A DNA stretch of 64,000 nucleotides from Mucilaginibacter phyllosphaerae (GCF_004378255.1 NZ_SNQG01000002.1:620001-684000); one strand, 5' to 3'; positions 29,292 through 38,948 are shown, numbered from the stretch's first letter. Notes: generated by a model not told the origin, from the sequence alone. Translations and numbers: made by a program.

Positions 29292-30272
29292 ATGAGCATG
29301 ATACAATGGGGCATTATAGGATGCGGCAACGTAACCGAAAAAAAGAGCGGGCAAGCTTATAATAAAATAGCAGATAGTAAACTGGTTGCCGTGATGCGCC
29401 GCGATGCCGAAAAGGCAGCGGATTACGCCCAACGCCATCACGTTGATAAATGGTACAGCGATGCCGAAGACCTGATGAACGATGTGCAGGTTAACTCCGT
29501 TTCGATAGCTACGCCGCCTGCCTCGCACCTGGATTATGCTTTGCGCGCGATTAAAAAGGGCCTGAATATTTATGTGGAGAAACCCGTTACCCGCAACGCG
29601 CAGGAAGCGCAGGCCATAGCTGAAGCCGTGCGCGAAAGCGGGGCCAAATTAACAGTTGCCCATTATCGCCGTGCGCTGCCTATGTTTTTGCACGTTAAAA
29701 ATTTGATAGATAGCGGCGCCATAGGCGAAATTCGCACCGTGCAGATAAGAATGTGGAAATACCCCAACCCGGATGCGCAGGCCGATGTAAATAACTGGCG
29801 CCTTCAGCCGGAATTTTCTGGCGGCGGCTATTTTCATGACCTGGCCCCGCATCAGCTGGACCTGATGCTTTACTATTTTGGCGAACCGCAACAATCTGCC
29901 GGCTTTAGTTTAAACCAGGGTGGTTTTAGCCCGGCAGACGACCATGTTTGCGGGCAGATACTGTTTAAAAATAAGGTTGTGGTAAACGGCTCCTGGTGTT
30001 TTAACGTTGCCCAAAGCGAGGCTGTTGATAGCTGCGAGATCATCGGCACTAAAGGGAAGATCACGTTTCCATTTTTTGGTACATTTGTAACCTGTAAGAA
30101 TGAAGAGGGTGAAAATACGGTTAGCTTTGTACATCCCGAACACATCCAACAGCCGATGATCACCAAAATAGTGGCCTACTTTAAAGGCGAAGGGCCCAAT
30201 CCCTGCACTATTGATGAAGCTGTGGTATTAATGAAAATAATGGATTCGTTTACCATCGCTCAAAAAATATAA
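29292..30272 (+). CDS. Gfo/Idh/MocA family oxidoreductase
   Basis: 326 aa with an N-terminal Rossmann domain (IQWGIIGCGNVTEKKSG) and the EKP motif (NIYVEKPVTRN, about residues 91-102), followed by a C-terminal domain with LAPHQLDLMLYYFGEP. The family oxidises or reduces sugars and related compounds with NAD(P). Substrate unknown. Start ATG 29292 is 14 bases after ligA. Confidence 0.9.
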   Translation: MSMIQWGIIGCGNVTEKKSGQAYNKIADSKLVAVMRRDAEKAADYAQRHHVDKWYSDAEDLMNDVQVNSVSIATPPASHLDYALRAIKKGLNIYVEKPVTRNAQEAQAIAEAVRESGAKLTVAHYRRALPMFLHVKNLIDSGAIGEIRTVQIRMWKYPNPDAQADVNNWRLQPEFSGGGYFHDLAPHQLDLMLYYFGEPQQSAGFSLNQGGFSPADDHVCGQILFKNKVVVNGSWCFNVAQSEAVDSCEIIGTKGKITFPFFGTFVTCKNEEGENTVSFVHPEHIQQPMITKIVAYFKGEGPNPCTIDEAVVLMKIMDSFTIAQKI

Positions 30273-30298
30273 TTAATTTAGCATCAGCATAATAAAAA

Positions 30299-30811
30299 AT
30301 GAAAAGGGTAATCCGGGCAGCTTTATTATTTACTTTGGCGGCGGGTGTAAAAGCATCGGCCCAAAGTTACGAGCCTCTTAAATCCTATCATTTTGCCAAT
30401 AATCAGGACTTTGAAAAGTATGAACAGGATATCGTTAAAACGGCCGACTGGCTGCAGCAAACTCCGTGGGCTGTACAAGGTGCAAGGGCCGAAAAGGCTA
30501 ACCAGTTTGTTTTAGACTGGGCGCAAGGTTCGCCCGTAGTGCTGATAGAATTAAAACAAGCCATTATGGATCTATCGGATGCTAACCCGCAGCTGGGTTT
30601 TGTTTACATGGCGCAATACTCTAAATATACCATTCAGCATAAAAATAATTTTGATAAGATCAGTGCCAATATGGCCGCATTAAAGGCTGTTATGGCCAAA
30701 TACATAGCCGAGCCTACCCATAACCCGGATAAGGACGTTGAACAACTTATACAGCTGGATAAGCAGAGTAAGCTGGAATACTGGATAGAAAATGAATTTG
30801 CCTTTAATTAA
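30299..30811 (+). CDS. Secreted hypothetical protein
   Basis: 170 aa with a signal peptide (MKRVIRAALLFTLAAGVKASAQ). The rest is mostly helical, with no recognised domain; words such as FANNQDFEKYEQDIVKTADW suggest a helical envelope protein. Followed by a terminator. Confidence 0.65.
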   Translation: MKRVIRAALLFTLAAGVKASAQSYEPLKSYHFANNQDFEKYEQDIVKTADWLQQTPWAVQGARAEKANQFVLDWAQGSPVVLIELKQAIMDLSDANPQLGFVYMAQYSKYTIQHKNNFDKISANMAALKAVMAKYIAEPTHNPDKDVEQLIQLDKQSKLEYWIENEFAFN

Positions 30812-30848
30812 TAACAAACCCTGCTTATTACAGGGCTTGTTATTAATT
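30806..30848. terminator. Bidirectional terminator between convergent genes
   Basis: AATTAATAACAAACCCTG pairs with CAGGGCTTGTTATTAATT (one bulge or mismatch) around CTTATTA, between the secreted hypothetical and the DUF6496 gene. Confidence 0.8.
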
Positions 30849-30854
30849 AAAAAA

Positions 30855-31031
30855 TCAATCTTTCTTTTTGGGCACCTTTGCACCCTCTTTACGTGATTCA
30901 GACAGGCCTATGGCAACAGCTTGTTTTTTGCTGGTAACTTTTTTACCACTGCCGCTCTTTAGTTTCCCTTCTTTCATTTCGTGCATGGTTTTTTCCACTT
31001 TTTCGCCTGCTTTTTCTGAATATTTTGTCAT
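30855..31031 (-). CDS. DUF6496 domain protein, small and basic
   Basis: 58 aa from ATG 31031: MTKYSEKAGEKVEKTMHEMK then GKLKSGSGKKVTSKKQAVAI and SESRKEGAKVPKKKD. Lys-rich with no Cys. It matches the DUF6496 family, whose function is unknown; its basic nature would fit nucleic-acid binding. An in-frame 9-residue upstream extension is unlikely. Confidence 0.75.
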   Translation of the reverse strand: MTKYSEKAGEKVEKTMHEMKEGKLKSGSGKKVTSKKQAVAIGLSESRKEGAKVPKKKD

Positions 31032-31084
31032 GATCGTATAAATTAAGTTTATACTCAATTTGGAGCAAAGTATTTGCCAAACTA

Positions 31085-31729
31085 TTAGGATACCTGCTCT
31101 AAGGCATCAATATCTGTGGCGTTTATGAGCAGTAAGTGCCTGGTTATTTTTTCGGCATTCCAGTTCCACCAGGCAATTTTATTAAGGCGGGCTACCTGGC
31201 GGTCATTATAACGCATCCGGATAATTCTGGCAGGGTTGCCACCTACTACGGCATAAGCGGGTACATTTTTAGTTACAACTGCTTTGGCGGCAATAATAGC
31301 GCCGTTGCCTATTTTTACACCGGGCATCAGGGTGGCATCGTAACCTATCCAAACATCGTTGCCAATTATCATATCGCCTTTATTAGGGTATTTAGCGCGC
31401 ACATCGGCATCATTATTTACCTTTTCCCAGCCTTTGCCAAAAACACCAAACGGGAAGGTAGAGATAGGTTGCGTTTGGTGATTGGCGCCGTTCATGATAA
31501 ATTTAACACCAGATGCGATGGCGCAAAAGTTACCTACGATGAGTTTATCACCAATAAAATCAAAATGGTATAAAACGTTTTTTTCGAAGTTGCTGGCATC
31601 GGTAAAGTCAGCATAATAGGTATAGTCGCCTATAATTATGTTGGGATTATTTACCTGGTTTTTTAAAAATACTAGGTTTGTGTGCGGTTCTAAAGGGTAT
31701 AGCACAGCAGGATCTGGTCCGTTAAGCAT
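31085..31729 (-). CDS. CatB/Vat-related hexapeptide O-acetyltransferase
   Basis: 214 aa with left-handed beta-helix hexapeptide repeats (GNDVWIGYDATLMPGVKIGN, IIAAKAVVTKNVPAYAVVGG) and the FDYIGDK-type N-terminal region. The TKNVPAYAVVGGNPA segment is typical of xenobiotic acetyltransferases such as Vat and CatB. The acetylated substrate is unknown; drug resistance should not be assumed. Confidence 0.9.
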   Translation of the reverse strand: MLNGPDPAVLYPLEPHTNLVFLKNQVNNPNIIIGDYTYYADFTDASNFEKNVLYHFDFIGDKLIVGNFCAIASGVKFIMNGANHQTQPISTFPFGVFGKGWEKVNNDADVRAKYPNKGDMIIGNDVWIGYDATLMPGVKIGNGAIIAAKAVVTKNVPAYAVVGGNPARIIRMRYNDRQVARLNKIAWWNWNAEKITRHLLLINATDIDALEQVS

Positions 31730-31961
31730 CGTAGTGAAATTATGGAATGAAAGAAATAATTAACAACACCGGGCCCGCGTCTTTAGGGGTAAAGATTAGA
31801 GAAGCATTAAGCTGACAGGCCGGTTACACTATCATTGTTGTAATTATTAATTAATAATGCAAATATATAATTCCTTGTCATTAATAAATCAACATTTATG
31901 CAGGTGCATAAAACATATATATAAACTTAATGTTGATGCATCTAAATAAAATATACCCCCA

Positions 31962-33056
31962 ATGTCTGTAAAAAAATTGATTGCACCCTTTTATGAGCGT
32001 TTAGCCCTTGTTCTTATCGGCCTTTGTACGCTTTTTTATCTGATTATAATCGGTAAAGAAATTCTCGACCCTATGATGTTCGGTTTTTTATTTGCCGTAC
32101 TGCTGTTGCCCGTTTCTAACTTTTTAGAAAAAAAATGCAGGCTGCCGCGTAGTGCATCATCATTCGTATCTATATTATTGCTGGTTGGTTTTGTAGGTGG
32201 GGTGCTTTATTTAATTGGCTCGCAGGTATCAAGCCTTGCCAACGATTGGCCAATGCTGCAAAAACAGGTAACCCAATCTATCAACAACCTGTCAGACTGG
32301 GTGCAAAACACATATCACATCAATACACATAAGCAATTAACTTATGTTAACAGCACGGCCGATAAAATTATGGAATCGGGCACAGCGGTGCTGGGTACAA
32401 CTTTCGGTGCGGTATCATCGCTGCTGTTGTTTTATGTTTTTATCCTGATCTTTACCTTTTTTATACTGTTTTACAGGCGCTTGCTGTTCCGTTTTATTAC
32501 CTGGGTTTTTAGCGAAGAGCATAAAACCATTGTGGTTGATATTGTAGAGAACGTGCAGAAGATATTACGCCAATATATTTTAGGCCTGCTGATAGAGATG
32601 GTGATCGTATCGGGTATGGCTATTACGGTGTTTTATATTATAGGGATTAAATATGCGGCCTTGCTGGGCATTATTGTAGGTGTGTTTAACATCATCCCTT
32701 ACATAGGTATTTTTACGGCATTGCTGCTAAGTACCATAGTTACTTTTGCAACCGGCACACTTAGCCAGGCTGTTACCGTAGCTGTAAGTGTTATAGGCAT
32801 ACATGCTGTTGATGCTAACTTTTTGCTGCCTGCTGTGGTGGGTTCAAAAGTGCGTTTAAATGCACTGATATCATTCATCGGTATTATTATTGGTGAAATG
32901 GTGTGGGGATTATCGGGCATGTTCCTGTCTATCCCGGTTATGGCCATTATTAAAATCATATTTGACCGGATAGAGAGCCTGAAGCCATGGGGTTATCTGC
33001 TTGGCGGCGATTATGAATACAAGGATTCGGCACGGAAAAAAATGAAGACCGAGTAA
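31962..33056 (+). CDS. AI-2E family transporter
   Basis: 364 aa with about eight membrane helices and the family PF01594 pattern (GFLFAVLLLPVSNFLEKK, FNIIPYIGIFTALLLST). Members include the TqsA/PerM-type proteins, which were linked to AI-2 export or to Na+/H+ transport in different species; function here is unresolved. ATG start with AT-rich leader. Confidence 0.9.
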   Translation: MSVKKLIAPFYERLALVLIGLCTLFYLIIIGKEILDPMMFGFLFAVLLLPVSNFLEKKCRLPRSASSFVSILLLVGFVGGVLYLIGSQVSSLANDWPMLQKQVTQSINNLSDWVQNTYHINTHKQLTYVNSTADKIMESGTAVLGTTFGAVSSLLLFYVFILIFTFFILFYRRLLFRFITWVFSEEHKTIVVDIVENVQKILRQYILGLLIEMVIVSGMAITVFYIIGIKYAALLGIIVGVFNIIPYIGIFTALLLSTIVTFATGTLSQAVTVAVSVIGIHAVDANFLLPAVVGSKVRLNALISFIGIIIGEMVWGLSGMFLSIPVMAIIKIIFDRIESLKPWGYLLGGDYEYKDSARKKMKTE

Positions 33057-33059
33057 GTA

Positions 33060-33365
33060 TTAACTAATCAGCTGATAAATGCGGATGTATAAAGTAACGG
33101 CATAAGCCATTAATACCAAGGTATTAAGTACCAGCAGCCAGTTAAGATCTGTTTTGCTAAATTTTTTAATAGAGCATATCACCAGCAAGGCAATAAAACC
33201 CAATATGAGTAATATGGGGAATGCCAGTGTCCATACATGTATGGGGGTAAGGTAAAGGTGCTGTAATTTAGCAGTGTCGCCTTGCAGGAATGGTATAAGC
33301 GCTATCAGCAGTAAAAAGAAGAATAAACGGGTTACAATTTTAGCGGCTATCTGGCTTGTTTTCAT
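33060..33365 (-). CDS. Small multi-pass membrane protein
   Basis: 101 aa with three predicted helices (about 13-30, 43-65 and 77-98). No recognised domain. It starts 28 bases from the divergent phosphodiesterase gene. Confidence 0.6.
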   Translation of the reverse strand: MKTSQIAAKIVTRLFFFLLLIALIPFLQGDTAKLQHLYLTPIHVWTLAFPILLILGFIALLVICSIKKFSKTDLNWLLVLNTLVLMAYAVTLYIRIYQLIS

Positions 33366-33380
33366 TCGCTGGCAAATTAG

Positions 33381-33388
33381 TAAATTTG
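33381..33388 (+). promoter_or_regulatory. Candidate -7 element for the phosphodiesterase gene
   Basis: TAAATTTG matches TAnnTTTG, five bases before the ATG at 33394; TTG at 33356 is a weak -33 partner. If used, the transcript would have almost no leader. Confidence 0.35.
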
Positions 33389-33393
33389 GCGTA

Positions 33394-34350
33394 ATGTATA
33401 ATCATCGCAAACTATCCATCCTTATATTTTTACTGTTACCCGTTTTTGCGCTGGCGCAGGTTAAGCCGGTAGCGTCCTTCCGTATAGTGCCTTTGGGGGT
33501 ATTAGGCGGTGCCGATGAAAGCAACCTTTCGGCTTATATGCTGGCTCCTGCAGGGTCAGCTAACTATATCTGTTTAGACGCCGGTACTATCCATGCAGGC
33601 ATAGCTAAAGCAGTGGCCAACAAAGCTTTTTTAGTATCTGAAAGCGTGGTGTTAAGGAGATATATCAAAGGTTATTTTATTTCCCACGCCCACCTGGATC
33701 ATTTGGCGGGAATGATCATGAACTCGCCCGAAGATACTACCAAAAATATTTATGGTTTAAAAAGCACGCTCGAAACCATCAAAACCCATTATTTTACCTG
33801 GGAAAGCTGGGCGAATTTTGCTGACGACGGCGGTGCACCACAACTTAAAAAGTATCATTACAAGGCCCTGGAGCCGGGTACGGAAACCACTATTGAAAAT
33901 ACCGATATGCAGGTGCAGGTATTCCCGCTGGCGCATGCAAACTTAACCAGTACTGCGTTTTTAATTAAAAGTAAGGATAGCTATGTGTTGTACCTGGGCG
34001 ATACCGGCGCCGATGCTGTTGAAAAAAGCCAAAACCTGCATAACCTTTGGGCGGCTGTTGCACCATTGGTAAAGGCCAAAAGCCTTAAGGCTATTATGAT
34101 AGAAGTATCATTCCCTAACGAGCAGCCGGATAAAAGCCTGTTTGGGCACCTTACCCCGCATTTGCTGATGAACGAGATGCAGGAGCTGGAAGCACTTAGC
34201 GGCACATCTTTAAAAGGGCTTAATATGGTAGTTACCCACCTAAAACCACCTCATAAAAGTATCATTAAAATAAAGCAGCAGCTAAAAGCCGGTAATAAAT
34301 TTCAATTAAATTTGATCTATCCGCAGCAGGGCCGGGCTTTAAACCTGTAA
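33394..34350 (+). CDS. Class II cyclic nucleotide phosphodiesterase-like metallohydrolase
   Basis: 318 aa from ATG 33394, with a signal peptide (LSILIFLLLPVFALAQ). The metal motif H98-A-H100-L-D102-H103 (ISHAHLDHLAGM) and conserved words (EVSFPNEQPD, FGHLTPHLL, VVTHLKPPHKS) match the class II phosphodiesterases that hydrolyse 3',5'-cyclic nucleotides. Export implies an extracytoplasmic substrate. A longer reading from 33274 overlaps the divergent gene and lacks the signal peptide start, so it was rejected. Confidence 0.85.
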   Translation: MYNHRKLSILIFLLLPVFALAQVKPVASFRIVPLGVLGGADESNLSAYMLAPAGSANYICLDAGTIHAGIAKAVANKAFLVSESVVLRRYIKGYFISHAHLDHLAGMIMNSPEDTTKNIYGLKSTLETIKTHYFTWESWANFADDGGAPQLKKYHYKALEPGTETTIENTDMQVQVFPLAHANLTSTAFLIKSKDSYVLYLGDTGADAVEKSQNLHNLWAAVAPLVKAKSLKAIMIEVSFPNEQPDKSLFGHLTPHLLMNEMQELEALSGTSLKGLNMVVTHLKPPHKSIIKIKQQLKAGNKFQLNLIYPQQGRALNL

Positions 34351-34367
34351 GTGCTGATACTTGTTAA

Positions 34368-34400
34368 CCCTCACCTAAATCCTTTACAAGTAGGAGAGGG
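34368..34400. terminator. Weak hairpin between convergent genes
   Basis: CCCTCACCTA pairs with TAGGAGAGGG with one mismatch around a 13-base loop. Confidence 0.5.
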
Positions 34401-34401
34401 C

Positions 34402-34998
34402 TTATTTATCGTCTAACAGGTCCACACAGTTTTTTGATAATACTTTTAGCCGGGCATTTAAGGTTGCTGCCCCCTGCGTATCTCCCATATTTTTGTAGAG
34501 TGATTTGATAATAGATAAAGTTTCGTCGGTAGGGTCGCAAGCCTGGGCTTTTTTTAAATAAGGGAGTGCTTTTTTGGCCGCAATGGTGTATAAGCGGGTT
34601 AGCCTTTTATTTTCGTTTATATCCGATTGAGCTGCGTTCAGCTTTGCGCCGATGTCTTGTACATCTTTCAGGTATAAATAGCCAAGGGCACGCTGTGCCA
34701 CATAATAGTCGGGCATGGCGGCGGCAACTTTTTGGTAAAATTCTATGGCCTTTACAGATTGGCCGTCGTTCTCAAACAAATTCCCTATAGCATAGTAAAA
34801 ATTTAAACGCGTATTGGCCTTTAGTTTATCCGCATTGGGGATGATATCCTGCCCAAGTGTAAGGGCAAGGTCTGAATTTTGATCCATCCGCGCCTTGTTA
34901 AAATCGAAGTATTTGTTATAAACCTCGTCGGCGGTTTGGGCCTGGGTGGTTACGGCAGCCAGCAAAATAGAAAATAAGACTACGATTTTTTTTAACAT
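34402..34998 (-). CDS. Secreted TPR-like protein
   Basis: 198 aa with a signal peptide (LKKIVVLFSILLAAVTTQAQ). Helical pairs with the TPR pattern are visible (FYYAIGNLFENDGQSVKAIE, KALPYLKKAQACDPTDETLS). Role unknown. Confidence 0.7.
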   Translation of the reverse strand: MLKKIVVLFSILLAAVTTQAQTADEVYNKYFDFNKARMDQNSDLALTLGQDIIPNADKLKANTRLNFYYAIGNLFENDGQSVKAIEFYQKVAAAMPDYYVAQRALGYLYLKDVQDIGAKLNAAQSDINENKRLTRLYTIAAKKALPYLKKAQACDPTDETLSIIKSLYKNMGDTQGAATLNARLKVLSKNCVDLLDDK

Positions 34999-35106
34999 GA
35001 TCTGTTTTATAAAAAAGCGAATATCGGATTATGGATCAAGAATAATGAAATAATGACAGCTGTTTTTAGGTAGGACCTGTTTATTGCCGATTAGTTTAAA
35101 TTCCAG

Positions 35107-35946
35107 TCAGGATTGTGTTTGAGCCGCTTCCCAGCCTATTATAGCAGTTTTGCGGTTGCTGCCCCAATGGTATTGCCCAAATTCGCCGGTAGATTTAATT
35201 ACCCTGTGGCAGGGTATCAAAAACGCAACCGGGTTGGCGCCAATCGCGCTGCCCACGGCACGGCTGGCGGTTGGCATTTGTACCGTATTGGCCACGATGG
35301 AGTAGGTGTTCAACTCACCCAACGGGATTTTTAACAGTGCTTCCCAAACCTTCAACTGAAAACTGGTACCCTTTAAGTGCAACTTGATGTTGGATAACTG
35401 AGACCAGTCCTTTTTGAAAAAGAGTAGGGCGTTTTGCTGTGCCAGATCTACCACCTGGTAATAACTGGCATTGGGGAACTGCGCATACAATTCGTTAAAG
35501 GCGGCGTCTTTATCATCAGCGAAAGCCATATAGCAAATACCTTTTAAGGTGGATGCCACAAGGATATTGCCAAAGGGTGTTTCGGCATAGCTAAAGTTGA
35601 TAGATAATGCTTTGCCGCCATTTTTGTATTCGGCTGGTGTCATTCCCTCAATGTTAATGAACAGATCGTGCAGGCGGCCGGTACCCGACAAGCCCGTTTC
35701 AAACGCGGCATCAAACAGGGTGGCCTGTTCTTTCAGGATGCCTTTGGCGTATTCTAAGCTGAGGTATTGCAGGAACTTTTTTGGGCTGATGCCGGCCCAA
35801 TCGGTAAACATACGCTGGAAATGGAAAGGGCTAAGGTTTACCTTTTCGGCCACTTCATCCAGGTTGGGCTGGGCTTTAAAGTTGAGTTTTATGTAGTCTA
35901 TCGCCTCGGCAATACGATCATAATTGATATTGTTTTGTGTTTCCAT
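35107..35946 (-). CDS. AraC-type regulator fused to methylated-DNA-cysteine S-methyltransferase (Ada-like)
   Basis: 279 aa. The N-terminal 100 residues form an AraC-type HTH (KLNFKAQPNLDEVAEKVNLS, FQRMFTDWAGISPKKFLQ). The C-terminal domain carries the alkyl-acceptor PCHR motif (FLIPCHRVIKSTG) near residue 247. Ada's N-terminal zinc-binding methylphosphotriester domain is absent, so this is the shorter fusion. It repairs O6-methylguanine and may activate its own and other repair genes. Confidence 0.9.
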   Translation of the reverse strand: METQNNINYDRIAEAIDYIKLNFKAQPNLDEVAEKVNLSPFHFQRMFTDWAGISPKKFLQYLSLEYAKGILKEQATLFDAAFETGLSGTGRLHDLFINIEGMTPAEYKNGGKALSINFSYAETPFGNILVASTLKGICYMAFADDKDAAFNELYAQFPNASYYQVVDLAQQNALLFFKKDWSQLSNIKLHLKGTSFQLKVWEALLKIPLGELNTYSIVANTVQMPTASRAVGSAIGANPVAFLIPCHRVIKSTGEFGQYHWGSNRKTAIIGWEAAQTQS

Positions 35947-36050
35947 AATTGTTGATTATAACACAAATGTAGGTTGGTGATTTAGCCCATAAAACCCGAA
36001 AGTTGCGGAATTGGACACGATTAAGGGATTTAAGGATGAGCAGAATTAAA

Positions 36051-36090
36051 TAGCCACGTCATTGCGAGGTACTTCGCAATGACGTGGCTA
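36051..36090. repeat. Perfect 17-bp inverted repeat (possible terminator)
   Basis: TAGCCACGTCATTGCGA pairs with TCGCAATGACGTGGCTA around GGTACT. It lies between the Ada-like and PBP4 genes. The CATTGCGAGG word is reminiscent of dispersed intergenic repeats in Bacteroidota. It could stop transcription from the minus-strand dacB gene. Confidence 0.75.
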
Positions 36091-36124
36091 TTTTCTGTTC
36101 CCTCTTCAGGGGGTTAGGGGGCTC

Positions 36125-37540
36125 TTATTTCAACTCATCCAATACCTTAAACATCTTAGCCCTGATACCGCTGCCCGGGCCGTAATAGTTGTTCACCATG
36201 ATAGAGAAACAAAGCTGGCGGCCATCATGTGTTTGGAAACCGGCGTAGGCCTGCACGCTGTTGATGCTGCCGCTTTTCATTTTCATATCGTTATAAACGG
36301 GCAGGCTCTCGTAAAAATCATTAAACCAAGCTGCCCCGTGTGCAGATTGCAGGATGCGCGCCATGGTAGAAGTAGTGATCCTGTCCTCGGGAGAAAGGCC
36401 GCTGCCATCAAATATGTTCATCGAACGTTTGTCGATACCCTTTGCTTGCCAAAAATCTTTCATCGCATCAACACCATCATTTGTGGAGACGGATTTGCCT
36501 GCCTTGCCCGCCATGGTTGCCAATAGCTGCTCGGCATACAGGTTTACGCTTTTTTGGTTAAGCCAGTAAACTATCTTGCTTAACTCGGGCGATAAAATAC
36601 TGGTAACATTGGTAGTAGCCGCTGTTACAGTTTGCCCTTTATCTGCCAGCATAACCGATGATGTAGGCTCGGTGCTTACGGTAATGCCAATCCGTTTCAA
36701 TGTATTATTCAGGCGCAGGGCGGCATCATAAGCAGGATCAGGGATGGCGGCTGCAACGCGTTTCTTGGTCTGGTCGATAGCGTAGGTGCCGCGCAGGTAC
36801 ATTACCTTGCTGCCGTAAGCGGGCAAGTAGGGATAAGCCAGGTCGCCGGTTTTGGCGGCGCCGTTGGTTAATTCGCTTTTATACTGGAGGTAGTTGGTTT
36901 CGGGATAGGTACCGGCTATGCCAATCGTGTTACCCATAGCACCTGTGCGCAGCAGAATATCAAACTGGTTTTCGCGCCAGCAAAGCCCGGCAATACCTGC
37001 GCCATAATAAGTGCCCAGATCCTGCCAGATCCATCCATCGGGAACAGACTGGCTTTTAAAATTACCGTTATTGCCAATAACACGTCCGTTTATTTTTTTG
37101 ATGCCCGCTTTTTTAAGCGCGGTAACCATGGTATTTAAAACCACACCCTCGCGTGTGGTGGCCCAGCGCCAGCTGCCCAGGGTAGGATCGCCGCTGCCTT
37201 TGATGATGATATTGCCATTCAATGTACCATCTGCACCCAAGGTGCCGGTATAACCTAATTGCGTTTGGTACTGGTAATCTTTCCCTAAAACATTAAAAGC
37301 AGTGATACTGGTAACCGTTTTTAAGGTAGAGCCGGGAGCCAGGCCCATATCCGGATTGGCGGCAAAAACCTGTTCGCCGGTTTTGGCATCCAGCACTGTT
37401 AAGGATACCGATGCATACCGGCACTGGCTATCTTGCTGCAGGCGGGTAAACGCTTTTTGTAGGTTTTGCTGCAGGCTTTGCGCGCCCGCAATGTTGGCTA
37501 TAAATAAAAAACTAACTAAGTACTTCGGGCTTATCCTCAT
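36125..37540 (-). CDS. dacB: D-alanyl-D-alanine carboxypeptidase/endopeptidase (PBP4 type)
   Basis: 471 aa with a signal peptide (YLVSFLFIANIAGAQS). The class C penicillin-binding motifs are seen: S71-T-L-K74 (GSTLKTVTS), SVN (NQKSVNLYAEQ) and KSG (MKSGSINSVQAYAG). It trims or cleaves peptidoglycan peptides in the periplasm. Its ATG overlaps the end of the permease gene by 29 bases, so the two may be co-transcribed. Confidence 0.9.
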   Translation of the reverse strand: MRISPKYLVSFLFIANIAGAQSLQQNLQKAFTRLQQDSQCRYASVSLTVLDAKTGEQVFAANPDMGLAPGSTLKTVTSITAFNVLGKDYQYQTQLGYTGTLGADGTLNGNIIIKGSGDPTLGSWRWATTREGVVLNTMVTALKKAGIKKINGRVIGNNGNFKSQSVPDGWIWQDLGTYYGAGIAGLCWRENQFDILLRTGAMGNTIGIAGTYPETNYLQYKSELTNGAAKTGDLAYPYLPAYGSKVMYLRGTYAIDQTKKRVAAAIPDPAYDAALRLNNTLKRIGITVSTEPTSSVMLADKGQTVTAATTNVTSILSPELSKIVYWLNQKSVNLYAEQLLATMAGKAGKSVSTNDGVDAMKDFWQAKGIDKRSMNIFDGSGLSPEDRITTSTMARILQSAHGAAWFNDFYESLPVYNDMKMKSGSINSVQAYAGFQTHDGRQLCFSIMVNNYYGPGSGIRAKMFKVLDELK

Positions 37541-38948
37541 GCGTAACGTTGCGTTGTGATATATAATAAAGCGGTATGCCTACTAAAACAATAACTAAAC
37601 CGTAAACGGGATATTGCCATTTATAGATGCATAGCAAAATGCAAAATGCAATACCCATAACGATATAGATAGCAGGTAGGATGGGATAACCTATTGCTTT
37701 ATAGGGCCTTTCTGCATCCGGGCGTTTAGCACGTAAAATAAAAATACCGGCAATGGTAAGCATGTAAAATATCACCACTACAAATGATATCATATCCAGC
37801 AGGTCGCCGTAGCGGCCGCTTAGGCATAATAACGATGCAACACCCGCCTGGATCCATAAGCCAAACTGCGGTACGCCATATCGGTTTAAGGTACCTGTCT
37901 TTTTAAAGAACACGCCATCCTTAGCCATGGTGTAATACACACGTGCGCCTGATAGTATCAGCCCGTTATTACAACCAAAGGTCGAGATCATGATCATCAC
38001 CGCAATAATATACGTACCCACATTGCCAAAAATAACATGCGATGCTGCTACGGCCACACGGTCTTTATCGGCAATGGTAATTTCATGCAGGGACAGTACG
38101 CCGGTGTACACCACATTGGCCAATACATATATCAGCGTTACGATAATGGTACCAAACATCATGCTTAAGGCCACATCGCGTTTAGGATTTTTCATTTCGC
38201 CGGCTACAAAGGTTACGCTGTTCCAGGCATCACTACTGAAGATAGAACCTACCATGGCTGCTGCAATAGCCCCCAGGGCTGTACCTGCAGTTAGGGCGGT
38301 TACGCTGCCGTCTTTGTTCAGGTTATGTAAATCCCAGGCGTTGGTCCAGTTGGCAGTCCAGATATCGCCTTTAAAGGCCAAAAAGCCAAAACCTATCAAA
38401 CCAAAAAGACTGATCAGTTTGGTCATGGTAAAAGTAGTTTGGATCAGCTTGCCACCCTTTACCCCCCTGGTGTTAATGTAGGTTAGTAAAACAATCAGTA
38501 CAATGGATACTACCTGTGCTGCGCTTATCTTGGTAAAACCCGCATCGAATAAAATATTATCTTCGCTTACTGCCGGTATCATATAAGCGGTAAACTTAGA
38601 GAAGGCGACACCAACAGCCGCTATAGTGCCGGTTTGTATCACGGCAAAAAAGCTCCAACCGTATAAAAAGGCTATTAATTTATTGTACGCCTCTTTAAGA
38701 TAAACATACTGGCCGCCCGCCTTAGGGAACATAGCGCTTAATTCGCCATAGCTTAGGGCTGCAGTAAGTGTCATAAAGCCGGTGATGATCCAAACGGCTA
38801 TCAGCCAGCCGGCCGAACCCACGTTGCGGGTTATATCGGCACTTACAATAAATATACCGGAGCCTATCATAGAACCTGATACCAGCATGGTGCCGTCGAG
38901 CAGGCTTAATTCGTGTTTTAATTTGGGTTGAGCAGTGTCTTTTAACAT
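37512..38948 (-). CDS. APC family amino acid permease
   Basis: 478 aa with about 12 membrane helices. The N-terminal GTMLVSGSMIGSGIFIVSAD segment and the GGQYVYLKEAYNKLIAFLYG region are typical of the APC superfamily. Probable amino acid exchanger or uptake permease; substrate not assigned. It overlaps dacB by 29 bases at the 3' end. Confidence 0.92.
   Translation of the reverse strand: MLKDTAQPKLKHELSLLDGTMLVSGSMIGSGIFIVSADITRNVGSAGWLIAVWIITGFMTLTAALSYGELSAMFPKAGGQYVYLKEAYNKLIAFLYGWSFFAVIQTGTIAAVGVAFSKFTAYMIPAVSEDNILFDAGFTKISAAQVVSIVLIVLLTYINTRGVKGGKLIQTTFTMTKLISLFGLIGFGFLAFKGDIWTANWTNAWDLHNLNKDGSVTALTAGTALGAIAAAMVGSIFSSDAWNSVTFVAGEMKNPKRDVALSMMFGTIIVTLIYVLANVVYTGVLSLHEITIADKDRVAVAASHVIFGNVGTYIIAVMIMISTFGCNNGLILSGARVYYTMAKDGVFFKKTGTLNRYGVPQFGLWIQAGVASLLCLSGRYGDLLDMISFVVVIFYMLTIAGIFILRAKRPDAERPYKAIGYPILPAIYIVMGIAFCILLCIYKWQYPVYGLVIVLVGIPLYYISQRNVTHEDKPEVLS

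Noticed and set aside
31085..31729. Drug-resistance acetyltransferase
   Set aside because: Only the general hexapeptide and xenobiotic-acetyltransferase pattern is seen; there is no evidence for an antibiotic substrate.
33274..33393. Longer start for the phosphodiesterase (40 extra residues)
   Set aside because: It overlaps the divergent small membrane gene and lacks the signal peptide beginning; ATG 33394 begins a clear signal peptide.
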